Assembly (NCBI RefSeq): GCF_018069755.1
Contig: NZ_JAGQDE010000010.1
Coordinates: forward strand, 119,403-183,402
Source: Ideonella aquatica
Lineage (GTDB): Bacteria > Pseudomonadota > Gammaproteobacteria > Burkholderiales > Burkholderiaceae_C
Length of the DNA stretch: 64,000 nucleotides
Direction: 5' to 3'
In this document: positions 32,152-41,135 of the stretch, piece after piece
How positions within the stretch are numbered: position 1 is the first letter of the stretch
Layout of the letters: each line of letters starts with the position of its first letter
Notes under the pieces: generated by a model
Databases searched by the model: none
Seen by the model: the letters and a program-made list of their open reading frames with translations, nothing else
What the model was told of the DNA's origin: nothing
Translations under genes and position numbers: made by a program

Positions 32152-34554
32152 ATGCCTGTTGTTCCACCCGCCTCACCGGCCCGCCGCCGCGGCTTCATGT
32201 TCTCGTCGTTGCTGCTGATTCTGGCGCTGCTGGCCGTGCTGGCGGGCCTGGCCACGGCCGCGGCGGTGGCCATCATCTACCCGCAGCTGCCGCCGCTCGA
32301 TGAGCTGACCCACTACCAGCCGCGCCAGCCGCTGCAGGTGCTCACGCGCGAGGGCATCGAGATCACCCAGTTCGGCAGCGAGCGGCGCGAGTTCCTGCCG
32401 CTGGCGCAGATCCCGCCGCGCATGCAGGACATCCTGGTGGCGGTCGAGGACGTGCGCTTTCGCGAGCATGGCGGCATTGATTACCGCGGCATCGCCCGCG
32501 CGCTGCTGGCCAACCTGGCCGGCCGGCGCGAGGGGGCGTCCACCATCACCCAGCAGGTGGCGCGCAACTTCTACCTGTCGTCGCGCCGCACGCTGGAGCG
32601 CAAGCTCAAGGAAGCGGCGCTGGCGCTGAAGATCGAGCAGCAGCTCAGCAAGGACCAGATCCTTGAGCTCTACATGAACCAGATCTACCTGGGTCAGCGC
32701 GCCTATGGCTTTGGAGCCGCGGCGCGGGTGTACTTCGGCAAGCCGCTGGCCGAGTGCAGCGTGGCCGAGATGGCGATGCTCGCCGGCCTGCCCAAGAACC
32801 CCAGCTTCGCCAACCCGATCACCCACTTCGAACGCGCCACCGCCCGCCAGCGCGTGGTGCTGGGCCGGCTGCTGGCCACCGGCACCATCACCCAGGAAGA
32901 GCACGACGCCGCCGTGGCGCAGAAGCTGGTGGTGCGCACCCAGGGCCAGACCGACGTGCATGCCGAGCATGTGGCCGAGATGGCTCGGCGCGAGGTGTTC
33001 GCGCGGCTGGGCGACAAGGCCTACACCACCGGCATCAAGGTCACCACCTCGCTGGTCGCGGCCGAGCAGCAGGCGGCCTGGCTGTCGCTGCGCAAGAGCC
33101 TGCTCGATCATGAGCGCCGCCAGCCCTGGCGCGGCCCCGAGGACGAGGTGACCCTGCCCGACGATGCCGATGACGCGGCCATCGCGGCGGCGCTGAAGGA
33201 CAGCCGCGACGATGAGGACCTGCGCGTGGCCATCGTGCTGCAGGCCAGCCCGCGCGAGCTGAGCGCCCGCCTGGCCAACGGCGACACCGTCACCCTCAGC
33301 GGCGACGGTCTGCGCCTGGCGCACAGCGGCCTGGGCCCCAAGGCCAGCGACGCGCTGCGCGTGCAGCGCGGCTCGATCATCCGCGTGGCCGCCACCGCCA
33401 AGGGCGGCTGGACGATGGCCCAGTGGCCCGAGGCCGAGGGCGCGCTGGTCGCGCTGGACAGCGCCACCGGTCGCGTGCGCGCGCTGGTGGGCGGCTACGA
33501 CTTCGCGCGCCAGCCCTTCAACCACGCCACCCAGGCCTGGCGCCAGCCCGGCTCCAGCTTCAAGCCGCTGCTGTACTCCGCGTCGCTGGAGCAGGGCGTG
33601 ATGCCGGCCACCGTCATCAACGACGCGCCACTGACGATCGGCGACTGGAGCCCGCAGAACAGCGACGGCCAGTTCGACGGTCCGCTGACGCTGCGCCAGG
33701 CGCTGGCCAAGTCCAAGAACCTGGTCAGCGTGCGCCTGCTGCAGCAGATCGGCGTGCCCACGGTGCGCGACTGGGCTGAGCGCTTCGGCCTGGAGCGCGA
33801 CAAGCAGCCCGACAACCTGACGCTGGCGCTGGGCGCCGGCAGTGTCACGCCGATGCAGATGGCCGCCGCCTATGCGGTGTTCGCCAATGGCGGCTTCAAG
33901 GTCACGCCGCGGGTGATCGAGAAGATCGTCGACGCCCAGGGCACGGTGCTTTATGAGGCGCCGACCGCGCCCGCGCTGGTGGAGGCGGCGGCACCGGCCG
34001 CGTCGGCCGCGTCTGGCGTGCCAGCGGCCGAGACCGCCTCGGCCCCGGCCAGCGCCGCGCCCACCGCGGTGGCCGCAGCCGCCAGCGCAGCCGATGGCGC
34101 GCGCGTCATCCCGGCGCGCAACGCCTTCGTCACCCGCGCGCTGCTGCAGGAGGTCACGCGCAGCGGCACCGCGGCGCGCGCCCAGGCCACGCTCAAGCGA
34201 TCGGATGTGTACGGCAAGACCGGCACCACCAATGACGCGGTCGACGCCTGGTTCGCCGGCTTCCAGCCGGCGGTGGTGGCGGTGGTGTGGATCGGCTACG
34301 ACGAGCCGCGCAGCCTGGGCGCGCGCGAGAGCGGCGGCGGCCTGGCACTGCCGGCCTGGCTGGGCTACATGCAGCAGGCGCTCAAGGGCGTGCCGGTGGT
34401 CGCTGACGCGCCGCCCGAGGGCGTGGTGAGCGTGGACGGTGACTGGCGCTACGCCGAGTTCGCCGGTGGCGGCTTCGTCGAGCGCATCGGCCTGGAGGCT
34501 GAGCCGCCGCCGCCCGCTGCGTCGGCCGCATCCACCGCCGCCTCCGGTCCCTGA
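32152..34554 (+). CDS. mrcA: Penicillin-binding protein 1A (bifunctional peptidoglycan synthase)
   Basis: 800 residues. One N-terminal membrane helix (MFSSLLLILALLAVLAGLA) precedes the GT51 glycosyltransferase domain (VAVEDVRFREHGGIDYRGI, EGASTITQQVARN, KDQILELYMNQIYLG). The transpeptidase domain has Ser468 in SSFK, SKN and KTGTT motifs. It builds and cross-links glycan strands at the cytoplasmic membrane. An Ala/Pro-rich insert of ~50 residues (AAAPAASAASGVPAAETASA region) lies just before the KTG region, and a similar tail ends the protein. A GATAAT lies 27 bases upstream of the ATG. Confidence 0.95.
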   Translation: MPVVPPASPARRRGFMFSSLLLILALLAVLAGLATAAAVAIIYPQLPPLDELTHYQPRQPLQVLTREGIEITQFGSERREFLPLAQIPPRMQDILVAVEDVRFREHGGIDYRGIARALLANLAGRREGASTITQQVARNFYLSSRRTLERKLKEAALALKIEQQLSKDQILELYMNQIYLGQRAYGFGAAARVYFGKPLAECSVAEMAMLAGLPKNPSFANPITHFERATARQRVVLGRLLATGTITQEEHDAAVAQKLVVRTQGQTDVHAEHVAEMARREVFARLGDKAYTTGIKVTTSLVAAEQQAAWLSLRKSLLDHERRQPWRGPEDEVTLPDDADDAAIAAALKDSRDDEDLRVAIVLQASPRELSARLANGDTVTLSGDGLRLAHSGLGPKASDALRVQRGSIIRVAATAKGGWTMAQWPEAEGALVALDSATGRVRALVGGYDFARQPFNHATQAWRQPGSSFKPLLYSASLEQGVMPATVINDAPLTIGDWSPQNSDGQFDGPLTLRQALAKSKNLVSVRLLQQIGVPTVRDWAERFGLERDKQPDNLTLALGAGSVTPMQMAAAYAVFANGGFKVTPRVIEKIVDAQGTVLYEAPTAPALVEAAAPAASAASGVPAAETASAPASAAPTAVAAAASAADGARVIPARNAFVTRALLQEVTRSGTAARAQATLKRSDVYGKTGTTNDAVDAWFAGFQPAVVAVVWIGYDEPRSLGARESGGGLALPAWLGYMQQALKGVPVVADAPPEGVVSVDGDWRYAEFAGGGFVERIGLEAEPPPPAASAASTAASGP

Positions 34555-34610
34555 GCGCCGCGCGCGAGAATGCACCCGCAGAGCCTGCGGGCCCCGATCC
34601 GGAGAACACG

Positions 34611-34988
34611 ATGCGCACCCTGATGACCGCCACCGCCGCCTGGCTGCTGACCAGCGCGGTCGGCGCCACACCGGCCGAGAACAACGCCGCGATGCTGAAG
34701 CTGGCCACCGATCGTGGCTGCATGGCCTGCCACACGCTGCAGCCCGCGGCGCCGCGCGCCGACGGCCTGCCGCCGATCGCGCCGGCCTGGCGCGATGTGT
34801 CGATCAAGTACCGCAACGACCCGCGCGCCCACGACACGCTCACCCGCACCGTGCTGGACGGCAGCAACCCCGCCGGGCGCCACTGGGTGGGCAAGGTCTC
34901 GCCGGCCAACATGCCGCCGCAGGCCGGCACGGTCAGTGCCGACGAGGCGCGCCGGCTGGTCAACTGGCTGCTGGTGCTGGTGCCCTGA
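34611..34988 (+). CDS. Periplasmic class I cytochrome c
   Basis: 125 residues. A signal peptide (TLMTATAAWLLTSAVGATPA) precedes the haem-attachment site CMACH, and a Met in SPANMPPQ is the likely sixth ligand. This is the size and layout of small soluble cytochromes c of the c551/c552 group, electron carriers in the periplasm. It follows the PBP1A gene by ~56 bases in the same direction; no functional link is obvious. Confidence 0.92.
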   Translation: MRTLMTATAAWLLTSAVGATPAENNAAMLKLATDRGCMACHTLQPAAPRADGLPPIAPAWRDVSIKYRNDPRAHDTLTRTVLDGSNPAGRHWVGKVSPANMPPQAGTVSADEARRLVNWLLVLVP

Positions 34989-35074
34989 CACACCGAGCAC
35001 CGCCGTGCTGCGCCCGGCCCACCCCCCGCGGGGGACCAGGACACTTGGGGCGGCCCGGCGTGTCCTGGAGGGCC

Positions 35075-35203
35075 TCAGCCCAGCGGCACCGGCACGAAGA
35101 TCGTCTCGCCGTCGCGCCGCACCTGCAGGCGGCCATGCTCGGCGCGCAGCCCAGCGCGCAGGCTGTCGCCGATCATCCGGTCGTCCTCGATCAACAGCAG
35201 TCG
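35075..35203 (-). pseudogene. Response-regulator remnant, truncated
   Basis: Read on the minus strand, 35203 down to 35078 encodes RLLLIEDDRMIGDSLRAGLR and then about 22 residues that do not continue a receiver domain (ending TIFVPVPLG) before a stop at 35077-35075. The first 20 residues are the N-terminus of an OmpR/QseB-type regulator. No start codon lies in frame close upstream. It looks like a deletion scar of a former two-component gene between the cytochrome and thioredoxin genes. Confidence 0.55.
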
Positions 35204-35252
35204 CTGGGCGGGTGGGGTGTGCGGTGCGCAGCATGGCGGCTGGCGGCGCGGC

Positions 35253-36068
35253 TCAGCGGGTCAGCGACTGCAGCCGCACCTCCAGCGCCGCGGCATTGAG
35301 CAGACCCACATGGGTGCCCACGAGCTGGCCAGCGGCGTCGTAGAACAGCAGCGTGGGCAGCGCGCGCGAGCCGGCCAGCGTGCCCAGCTGCGCCTGGGTG
35401 TCCAGCCACACCGGTGCCGCGGGCGCGGCCTGGGTGGCCAGGTGAGCCTGCACCAGCGCCGGTGCCTCGGCCTGGTTGACATAGACCACGCGCACCTGCG
35501 GCCAACGCTGCTGGGCCTGCTGCAGCAGCGGCAGCTCGCGCTGGCACACGCCGCACCAGGTGGCCCACAGCGCCAGCACCGCCGGCTGGCCGTGCAGCGC
35601 GCTGCGCACGTTCACGGGCGCGCCCTGCAGGTCCTGCAGCACCAGCTCGGGGGGCTGGTGCACCGCGTGGCGCTGGGCCAGCACGCTGGCGGCGCCAACG
35701 ATCGCCAGCGCCAGCGCAGCGCCGCCGGCGGCGGGCTGCCACCAGGCCCGCTGGTGACGCAGGCGCCAGACCAGAAACCCGGCGCCGGTCAGCGCGGCGA
35801 CCGGGCCGTGCAGACCACCGTCGCGCACATCGAGCATGGCCCAGGGCTGACCGGCATACGCCGAGGTGTGCAGCAGCAGGTGCACCAGGCGCCCGGCCAG
35901 CAACGCTGCCAGCGCGGCCAGCCACAGCGCATCACCGACGCGCTGGCCGGCCTGCGGATCTGTGCGGCGCACCAGGCGCCCGGCCAGCCAGGCGCCGGCC
36001 ACCAGGGCCAGCAGCCAGGCCAGCGGCTGCAGCGGCAGGGCCAGCGGGCCGATCGTGACGGACAACAT
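35253..36068 (-). CDS. Lgt-like membrane domain fused to a TlpA-type thioredoxin
   Basis: 271 residues. The first ~125 form about four membrane segments (LQPLAWLLALVAGAWLAGRL, LAALAALLAGRLVHLL, VAALTGAGFLVWRL, AALALAIVGAASVLA) with a layout like the core of prolipoprotein diacylglyceryl transferase, but much shortened. The C-terminal part is a TlpA/ResA-type thioredoxin with WATWCGVCQRELP, facing the periplasm. Such proteins reduce disulfides, for example in cytochrome c or copper-centre assembly. A cytochrome c gene lies convergently nearby. Confidence 0.85.
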   Translation of the reverse strand: MLSVTIGPLALPLQPLAWLLALVAGAWLAGRLVRRTDPQAGQRVGDALWLAALAALLAGRLVHLLLHTSAYAGQPWAMLDVRDGGLHGPVAALTGAGFLVWRLRHQRAWWQPAAGGAALALAIVGAASVLAQRHAVHQPPELVLQDLQGAPVNVRSALHGQPAVLALWATWCGVCQRELPLLQQAQQRWPQVRVVYVNQAEAPALVQAHLATQAAPAAPVWLDTQAQLGTLAGSRALPTLLFYDAAGQLVGTHVGLLNAAALEVRLQSLTR

Positions 36069-36140
36069 CAGCGGGGCAGGGCGGGGTGCATCGTCCCCGC
36101 AGTGTCGCCGGATCCGGCACCGCCGATGCGGCGGCGGCGA

Positions 36141-36287
36141 TCAACCCTGCTTGTGGCGCGCCTCGTCCTCGTGCATGTGGCGCAGGAAGTAGCGCAGGTA
36201 GAACACGCCCATGCCCAGCATGAAGACAATGCTGGCCAGGCTGAGCAGTCCGACGTCGCTGGTGAAGAGATCGATCAAGGCAGGCAT
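36141..36287 (-). CDS. DUF3149 mini membrane protein
   Basis: 48 residues from the ATG at 36287: LIDLFTSDVGLLSLASIVFM, a single membrane helix, then RYFLRHMHEDEARHK. This is the full length of DUF3149 proteins, common in Betaproteobacteria and of unknown function. An FNR-box-like site lies about 100 bases upstream, so it may be expressed when oxygen is low. A longer frame to 36350 lacks homology in its extra part. Confidence 0.85.
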   Translation of the reverse strand: MPALIDLFTSDVGLLSLASIVFMLGMGVFYLRYFLRHMHEDEARHKQG

Positions 36288-36382
36288 GTGAGGCTCCGTG
36301 AATGTCGAGGTCGACATGACACGCCCGCCCGCACCGGGGCCGGATGACAATTGGCAAGCGGCGCCGGGCGCCTGGCCTGCGC

Positions 36383-36396
36383 TTGACCTGGATCAG
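36383..36396 (-). promoter_or_regulatory. FNR-box-like site upstream of the DUF3149 gene
   Basis: TTGAC-CTGG-ATCAG matches the FNR/ANR consensus TTGAT-N4-ATCAA at 8 of 10 defined positions. It overlaps the stop codon of the upstream crp/fnr gene and lies ~96 bases before the DUF3149 start. Confidence 0.45.
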
Positions 36397-37142
36397 TCGG
36401 CCAGCGCGGCGATGGCTGCCGCCAGTGCCGGCCGGTCCACCCGCATGCGCTGCAGCGACAGCACCTGCACCACGCCTGACTTGTGCACCGCGCTGAACTG
36501 GCGGCTGGCGGTTTCGAGCGTCAGGTCCAGCATGTCGCCGATCTCGTCGCGCCGCGGCAGCCAGGCGCTGCCGTCGGCTTCGGCATGGCGGTCCAGCAGC
36601 GCCAGCAGCTGCAGCAGACGCGAGCGCGCGCTGCCGCGGGTCAGGTGTACCGACCACTGCACCATCGCGTCCATGTCGCGCTGCAGCTGGCGCAACACCG
36701 GCACAGCCATGGCCTGGCCGCGCTCGGTGGCGGGCGGGAACAGGCCCAGCGAGATGCGGCACAGCGACACCTCGGTGCAGGCGATCAGATCGTCCACCTG
36801 CGGCAGGCCTGAGAGCGCTTCGCTGCCCAGCAGCGCGCCGGGCCCGGCCAGGCGCACGATGCGGCGCTGGCCGGCTTCCGTGTAGCGCTCGGCGCGCAGC
36901 ACGCCCTGGCGCACGGTGTAGACGGCCTGACCCTGGTGCCCCCGGCCCAGCAAACGCTGGCCTGGCGGCAGTGTCAGTGCGCTGACGTAGTCATGCGCCT
37001 GGCGCAGCCAGTCGCCCGGCAGCGGGCCGAACAAGGCCATGTCGCGCACCGCGCACTCGGTGCACAGCGGCTGCTGGTCGGCCGGCGGCGTCAGCCAGTG
37101 GATGCGCGCACGCGGCGGCGGGGGCGGATCGGCGAGATTCAT
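36393..37142 (-). CDS. Crp/Fnr family transcriptional regulator
   Basis: 249 residues. A CTEC pair near residue 30 could bind an iron-sulfur cluster or metal, although the full four-Cys FNR set is not clear. The cyclic-nucleotide-type barrel is GQRLLGRGHQGQAVYTVRQGVLRAE. The helix-turn-helix reads RDEIGDMLDLTLETASRQFSAVHKSGVV; the E-T-A-S-R core corresponds to the E-x-x-S-R residues by which FNR reads TTGAT. The start at 37142 is an ATG with no better alternative. A TTGAT-type site lies upstream, suggesting autoregulation. Confidence 0.9.
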   Translation of the reverse strand: MNLADPPPPPRARIHWLTPPADQQPLCTECAVRDMALFGPLPGDWLRQAHDYVSALTLPPGQRLLGRGHQGQAVYTVRQGVLRAERYTEAGQRRIVRLAGPGALLGSEALSGLPQVDDLIACTEVSLCRISLGLFPPATERGQAMAVPVLRQLQRDMDAMVQWSVHLTRGSARSRLLQLLALLDRHAEADGSAWLPRRDEIGDMLDLTLETASRQFSAVHKSGVVQVLSLQRMRVDRPALAAAIAALAD

Positions 37143-37210
37143 GCAGCAAGCCACAGGCCCCGTCGGCAGGGCCGGTGGGCAGCATTGAACCGCGTTGGCG
37201 GCGGCGTCGA

Positions 37211-37224
37211 TTGATGTCGATCAC
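37211..37224 (-). promoter_or_regulatory. FNR-box-like site upstream of the crp/fnr gene
   Basis: TTGAT-GTCG-ATCAC matches TTGAT-N4-ATCAA at 9 of 10 defined positions and lies ~70 bases before the regulator start at 37142. This suits activation or autoregulation by a protein with an E-x-x-S-R recognition helix. The divergent S9 peptidase gene starts 200 bases away. Confidence 0.6.
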
Positions 37225-37425
37225 GCGCGCCGCCGCTGCCGAAGCTCAAGGCGACGTCGCGGCTGGAACGACTTCGAGCAGCCCTTGATCGACGCGGCCG
37301 GGGCCTTGGTCGATGGCGATCTGGCCCAGGCGCTGCTGTCGCCGGCACCCCGGCCCGACCAGCGTCAGCCCTGATTCCACCGGGCCGTGCCCGTGCGAAC
37401 ATCGAGCCGACAAGGGAGGATGACC

Positions 37426-39465
37426 ATGCAACAGCCATGGGTGTGCGGCCGCGGGTGGCGGTCGGGCCTGGTGACGATCGTGCTGGCCGGGGTGGCCTGG
37501 CTGCCTGGCCGGGCCGCGGCGGCGTCCGACCTGCCGGTCGAGCGCTTCTTCCAGCGGCCGGCGATCGAGCAGCTCAAGCTGTCGCCCTCGGGCCGCCAAC
37601 TGGCCTTCACCACCAGTGTGAAACGCGAGCGCGTCGGCCTGGTGGTGATGAACCTGGAGGGCGACCGCCAACTGCGCTGGGTGGCGGCCTTTGAGGATGG
37701 CGACGTCGGCCGCTTCCAGTGGGTCAATGACGAGCGCCTGGTCTTCAGTGCGATCGACTACCAGGAGGGCAGCGGCGAGGACTACGAGTACGCCCCGGGC
37801 CTGTACTCGGTGAAGTCCGATGGCACCGAGTACCGCCAACTGGTCTACCGCCGCTACACCCCGGTCGCGATCGACACCCGCATCCGCGACAACACGCTGG
37901 CCTGGAACCACCTGCTGCTGCAGGTCCTGCCGGGTCAGCGCAACGAGGTCATCGTCGGCCAGATGCTGTTCGGCGTGGGCCAACTGGCCGGCGTCGAGCC
38001 GATGTGGCTGGACACCGCCACCGGCCGCACCCGCAAGATCGACCTCAAGGGCACGCCGCGCCATGCCAAGCAGTGGTGGTTCGACCCGCAGGGCGTGCCT
38101 CGCGCCATCGTGGCCGAGCGTGACCACCGGGCCACGATCCTCTGGAACGGTGCTGACGGCTGGTCAACGCTGGCCGAGGCCGCGCCCGACAAGCTGCCCT
38201 TCATCCCTGAGGCGGTGGACGGCCGAGGCGAGCTCTACCTGACGCACCGCTACGGCGCTGGCCAGTGGTACGCGCTGGGTCGCTATGACTTTGCGGCGGG
38301 CCGGCCCGCGGCCACCAACCTGGTCGAAGCGCCCGGCTTCGATGTCTCGCCCGACCTGGTCTTTGACAGCACCGGCCAGCGCCTGCTGGGCGTGCACCTG
38401 GAAACCGACGCCCACACCACCGTCTGGTACGACCCGGCGCTGCGCGCGCTGCAGGCCAGGATCGACGCGCTGCTGCCCGACTGGTCCAACCGCCTGAGCT
38501 GCGCCCGCTGTGACCGCGACGACCGGGTGGTGCTGGTGCATTCGCGATCGGCCAGCGACCCGGGTCGGGTCTGGCTGTGGCGGCCCGACCAGGAGGGCCG
38601 CAACGCGCTGCAGCTGTTGCAGGTGGCGCGGCCCGAGTTGCCGGTGGCGCAGATGGCCGACAAGGGCTTCGAGCGCATCCGCACGCGCGACGGTCGCGAG
38701 ATGCCGCTGTGGGTCACCCGCCCGGTTGGTGTGCCGGCCAAGGCGCGCCCGCCCGCGGTGCTGCTGGTGCATGGCGGCCCCTGGGTGCGCGGCGGCCACT
38801 GGGCGTGGGACCCGATGGTGCAGTTCCTGGCCTCACGCGGCTACGTGGTGATCGAGCCCGAGTTCCGCGGCAGCGCCGGCTACGGCCTGGTGCACGAACG
38901 CGCCGGCGACCGCCAATGGGGCCGCGCGATGCAGGACGACCTGGCCGACGCGCTGCGCCATGTGCAGTCCAAGGGCATCGCTGGCGAGCGCGCCTGCATC
39001 ATGGGCGCCAGCTATGGCGGCTATGCCACGCTGATGGGCCTGGTCAGCCAGCCTGAGCTGTGGTCCTGCGGCATCCAGTGGGTGGGGGTGGCCGACATGG
39101 AGCTGCTCCTCAAGGGCTCCTGGCTGGTGCGTGACGACATCTCCAGCCAGGGTCGCAGTGTCAACCTGCCCAAGCGCGTGGCGAGCCTGCCCGAGGATGC
39201 GGCCATGGTCGAGGCCATCGACCCGGTGCGCCAGGCCGCCCGCATCAAGGCGCCGCTGCTGATGGCCTACGGCACCGAGGACCAGCGCGTGCCGATCGCC
39301 CATGGCGAGCGCATGCGCGACGCCCTGCGCCGCGCCGGCCGCGAGCCCGAGTGGGTGGTCTACCCCGGTGAGGGCCATGGCTGGCGCACCGAGAAGAACC
39401 AGATCGACTTCGCACGGCGGGTGGAGGCGTTTCTGGCGAAGCACCTGCCAGCCGAGGGTCGCTGA
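37426..39465 (+). CDS. S9 family prolyl-oligopeptidase-type serine peptidase
   Basis: 679 residues. A signal peptide (WRSGLVTIVLAGVAWLPGRAAA) is followed by a beta-propeller of about 370 residues (SPSGRQLAFTT...). The hydrolase domain has the nucleophile Ser in GASYGGYATLMG, the Asp in GTEDQRVPIAHG and the His in PGEGHGW. The ATG at 37426 is preferred over 37420 because GGAGGA ends 5 bases before it. It is an exported dipeptidyl/acylaminoacyl peptidase-like enzyme. Confidence 0.93.
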   Translation: MQQPWVCGRGWRSGLVTIVLAGVAWLPGRAAAASDLPVERFFQRPAIEQLKLSPSGRQLAFTTSVKRERVGLVVMNLEGDRQLRWVAAFEDGDVGRFQWVNDERLVFSAIDYQEGSGEDYEYAPGLYSVKSDGTEYRQLVYRRYTPVAIDTRIRDNTLAWNHLLLQVLPGQRNEVIVGQMLFGVGQLAGVEPMWLDTATGRTRKIDLKGTPRHAKQWWFDPQGVPRAIVAERDHRATILWNGADGWSTLAEAAPDKLPFIPEAVDGRGELYLTHRYGAGQWYALGRYDFAAGRPAATNLVEAPGFDVSPDLVFDSTGQRLLGVHLETDAHTTVWYDPALRALQARIDALLPDWSNRLSCARCDRDDRVVLVHSRSASDPGRVWLWRPDQEGRNALQLLQVARPELPVAQMADKGFERIRTRDGREMPLWVTRPVGVPAKARPPAVLLVHGGPWVRGGHWAWDPMVQFLASRGYVVIEPEFRGSAGYGLVHERAGDRQWGRAMQDDLADALRHVQSKGIAGERACIMGASYGGYATLMGLVSQPELWSCGIQWVGVADMELLLKGSWLVRDDISSQGRSVNLPKRVASLPEDAAMVEAIDPVRQAARIKAPLLMAYGTEDQRVPIAHGERMRDALRRAGREPEWVVYPGEGHGWRTEKNQIDFARRVEAFLAKHLPAEGR

Positions 39466-39546
39466 GCGGCCGGCGGCTGCGGCGCTGGTGCGCGCGGTGT
39501 TAACCTCGCGCGCCGCCCGCCCACGTCCTGCCGCCCGAGACCGCCC

Positions 39547-41058
39547 ATGACGCTTCGCCTGCCCGTCCCCCTTGTCGCCCTTGGCCTGCTGGCCGGAGCC
39601 TGCGCTCACGCCCAGGACAGCGCCTCCCCCGACGCCAGCCTGCGCCGCCACGACGCGCTGATCACGCTGGACTACCAGAAGATCAAGGTGCCCGGTGATG
39701 CGCCGATCGACTTCATGGGCTTTCACCTGTACCACCCGGTGGGCGAGCGCCTGCACCTGGGCGCGGGGGTGTATGCGCCGCTGGTGCATGGCGGCTACGG
39801 CGGCTTCATGGCCTTTGACCTGGGCGCCTACCTGCGCCAGCCGATCAGCGGCCCGCTGTTCGCCACTGCGGGCCTGTCGGCCGGCGGCGGCGGCGGTGGG
39901 CGCAGCATTGCGCAGAGCAAGGTGCTGTCGGGCACTGGCGGCTTCGTCAAGGGTCATGTCGGCCTGGGCTGGGACTTCGGTTCCTTCGCCGTTGGGGTCA
40001 ATGCCGCCAAGGTGAAATTCCGCAGCTCGGCGATCGACAGCACCCAGGCCAATCTGTTCGTCGAGATCCCGTACAGCTACCTCACCGGTCCATTCGCCAG
40101 CCAGGGCCAGCCGCTGGGGCCGGCCGACGAGCGCCGCGCCGCCGCCGAGGTGGGCGAGAACATGCTGACGGTGACGCTGGACAACTACCGCCAGAGCAGC
40201 CCGCAGGGCAACTTCAAGGGCACGCTGCGCCTGGCCGACCTGCAGTACGCGCACTTCTTCGCGCCCGACACCTACTGGTTCGGCGCGATCGGCGTGGGCT
40301 ACCGCGGCCTGCCGATCTACAACCAGGTGCTGGGTGGTGTGGGCCAGCGCTGGCGTGTGGCACCGAGCTGGGCGCTGTACGGCCAGCTGGGCCTGGGCTC
40401 GGGCGGCTACTCGCCCGAGCAGATCGACACCGGCCCGGGCCTGCTGGTCTATCCCAAGCTGAGCGCCGAGTACGCGCTGAGCCGCACGCTGGGCCTGTCG
40501 CTGTCGGTGGGCCACATGAGCGCGCCCAAGGCCAGCTCGCGCAACACCACCTACGGCCTGGCGCTGACCCACCATCTGCGCCCCAGCCGCGCGGGCGACG
40601 AGGGCCCGTCGCACTGGCAGGGTTTCCGCGTCAGCCTGTTCCACCAGACCGATTTCAAGCTGGTCTACCGCGACATCGCGCGGCCGCCGCTGCAGATGAT
40701 CGGCATCCAGGTCGACACGCCGCTGAACGAGCGCTGGTACGTGCCGGTGCAGGCCGCGGTGGCCTACAACGCCTACCTGGGCTACCCCGGCTACGGCGAG
40801 TTGCTGACCGGCCTGGGCCTGCAAAGCCGCGCCGCGGCCAGCGACCGCTGGCAGTGGTTCGGCCAGGCGATGGTGGGCGCCAACGTGCACGGCACCGCGG
40901 CCAAGGCCAGCGGCGGCGTGCGCTACATCCTGGACGACCAGCTCTCGCTGAGCCTGAACCTGGGCCGGCTGGAGGCCCGCAGCTCGGCCGGCCGGCGCTT
41001 CAGCGCCGACACCGTGGGCCTGGGCGTGGACTACCGCTTTTCGACGCCCACGCGCTGA
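39547..41058 (+). CDS. Probable outer-membrane beta-barrel protein of unknown function
   Basis: 503 residues. A signal peptide (LVALGLLAGACAHAQ) is followed by alternating amphipathic beta strands rich in Tyr and Gly (HLGAGVYAPLVHGGYGGFMAFDLGAYLRQP) and a final strand DTVGLGVDYRFSTPTR. It appears to contain two related halves, each with FxxDYxK/FHQTDFKLVYRD-like starts, perhaps a duplicated barrel. No named family recognised. It follows the S9 peptidase by 81 bases. Confidence 0.7.
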   Translation: MTLRLPVPLVALGLLAGACAHAQDSASPDASLRRHDALITLDYQKIKVPGDAPIDFMGFHLYHPVGERLHLGAGVYAPLVHGGYGGFMAFDLGAYLRQPISGPLFATAGLSAGGGGGGRSIAQSKVLSGTGGFVKGHVGLGWDFGSFAVGVNAAKVKFRSSAIDSTQANLFVEIPYSYLTGPFASQGQPLGPADERRAAAEVGENMLTVTLDNYRQSSPQGNFKGTLRLADLQYAHFFAPDTYWFGAIGVGYRGLPIYNQVLGGVGQRWRVAPSWALYGQLGLGSGGYSPEQIDTGPGLLVYPKLSAEYALSRTLGLSLSVGHMSAPKASSRNTTYGLALTHHLRPSRAGDEGPSHWQGFRVSLFHQTDFKLVYRDIARPPLQMIGIQVDTPLNERWYVPVQAAVAYNAYLGYPGYGELLTGLGLQSRAAASDRWQWFGQAMVGANVHGTAAKASGGVRYILDDQLSLSLNLGRLEARSSAGRRFSADTVGLGVDYRFSTPTR

Positions 41059-41135
41059 CGCCACCTTGTGTCTATAGCGGTTCTGGAAGTGGCGGCTTTT
41101 GCAGGTATGCATGACAAACAAGGGAGACACCGAAT

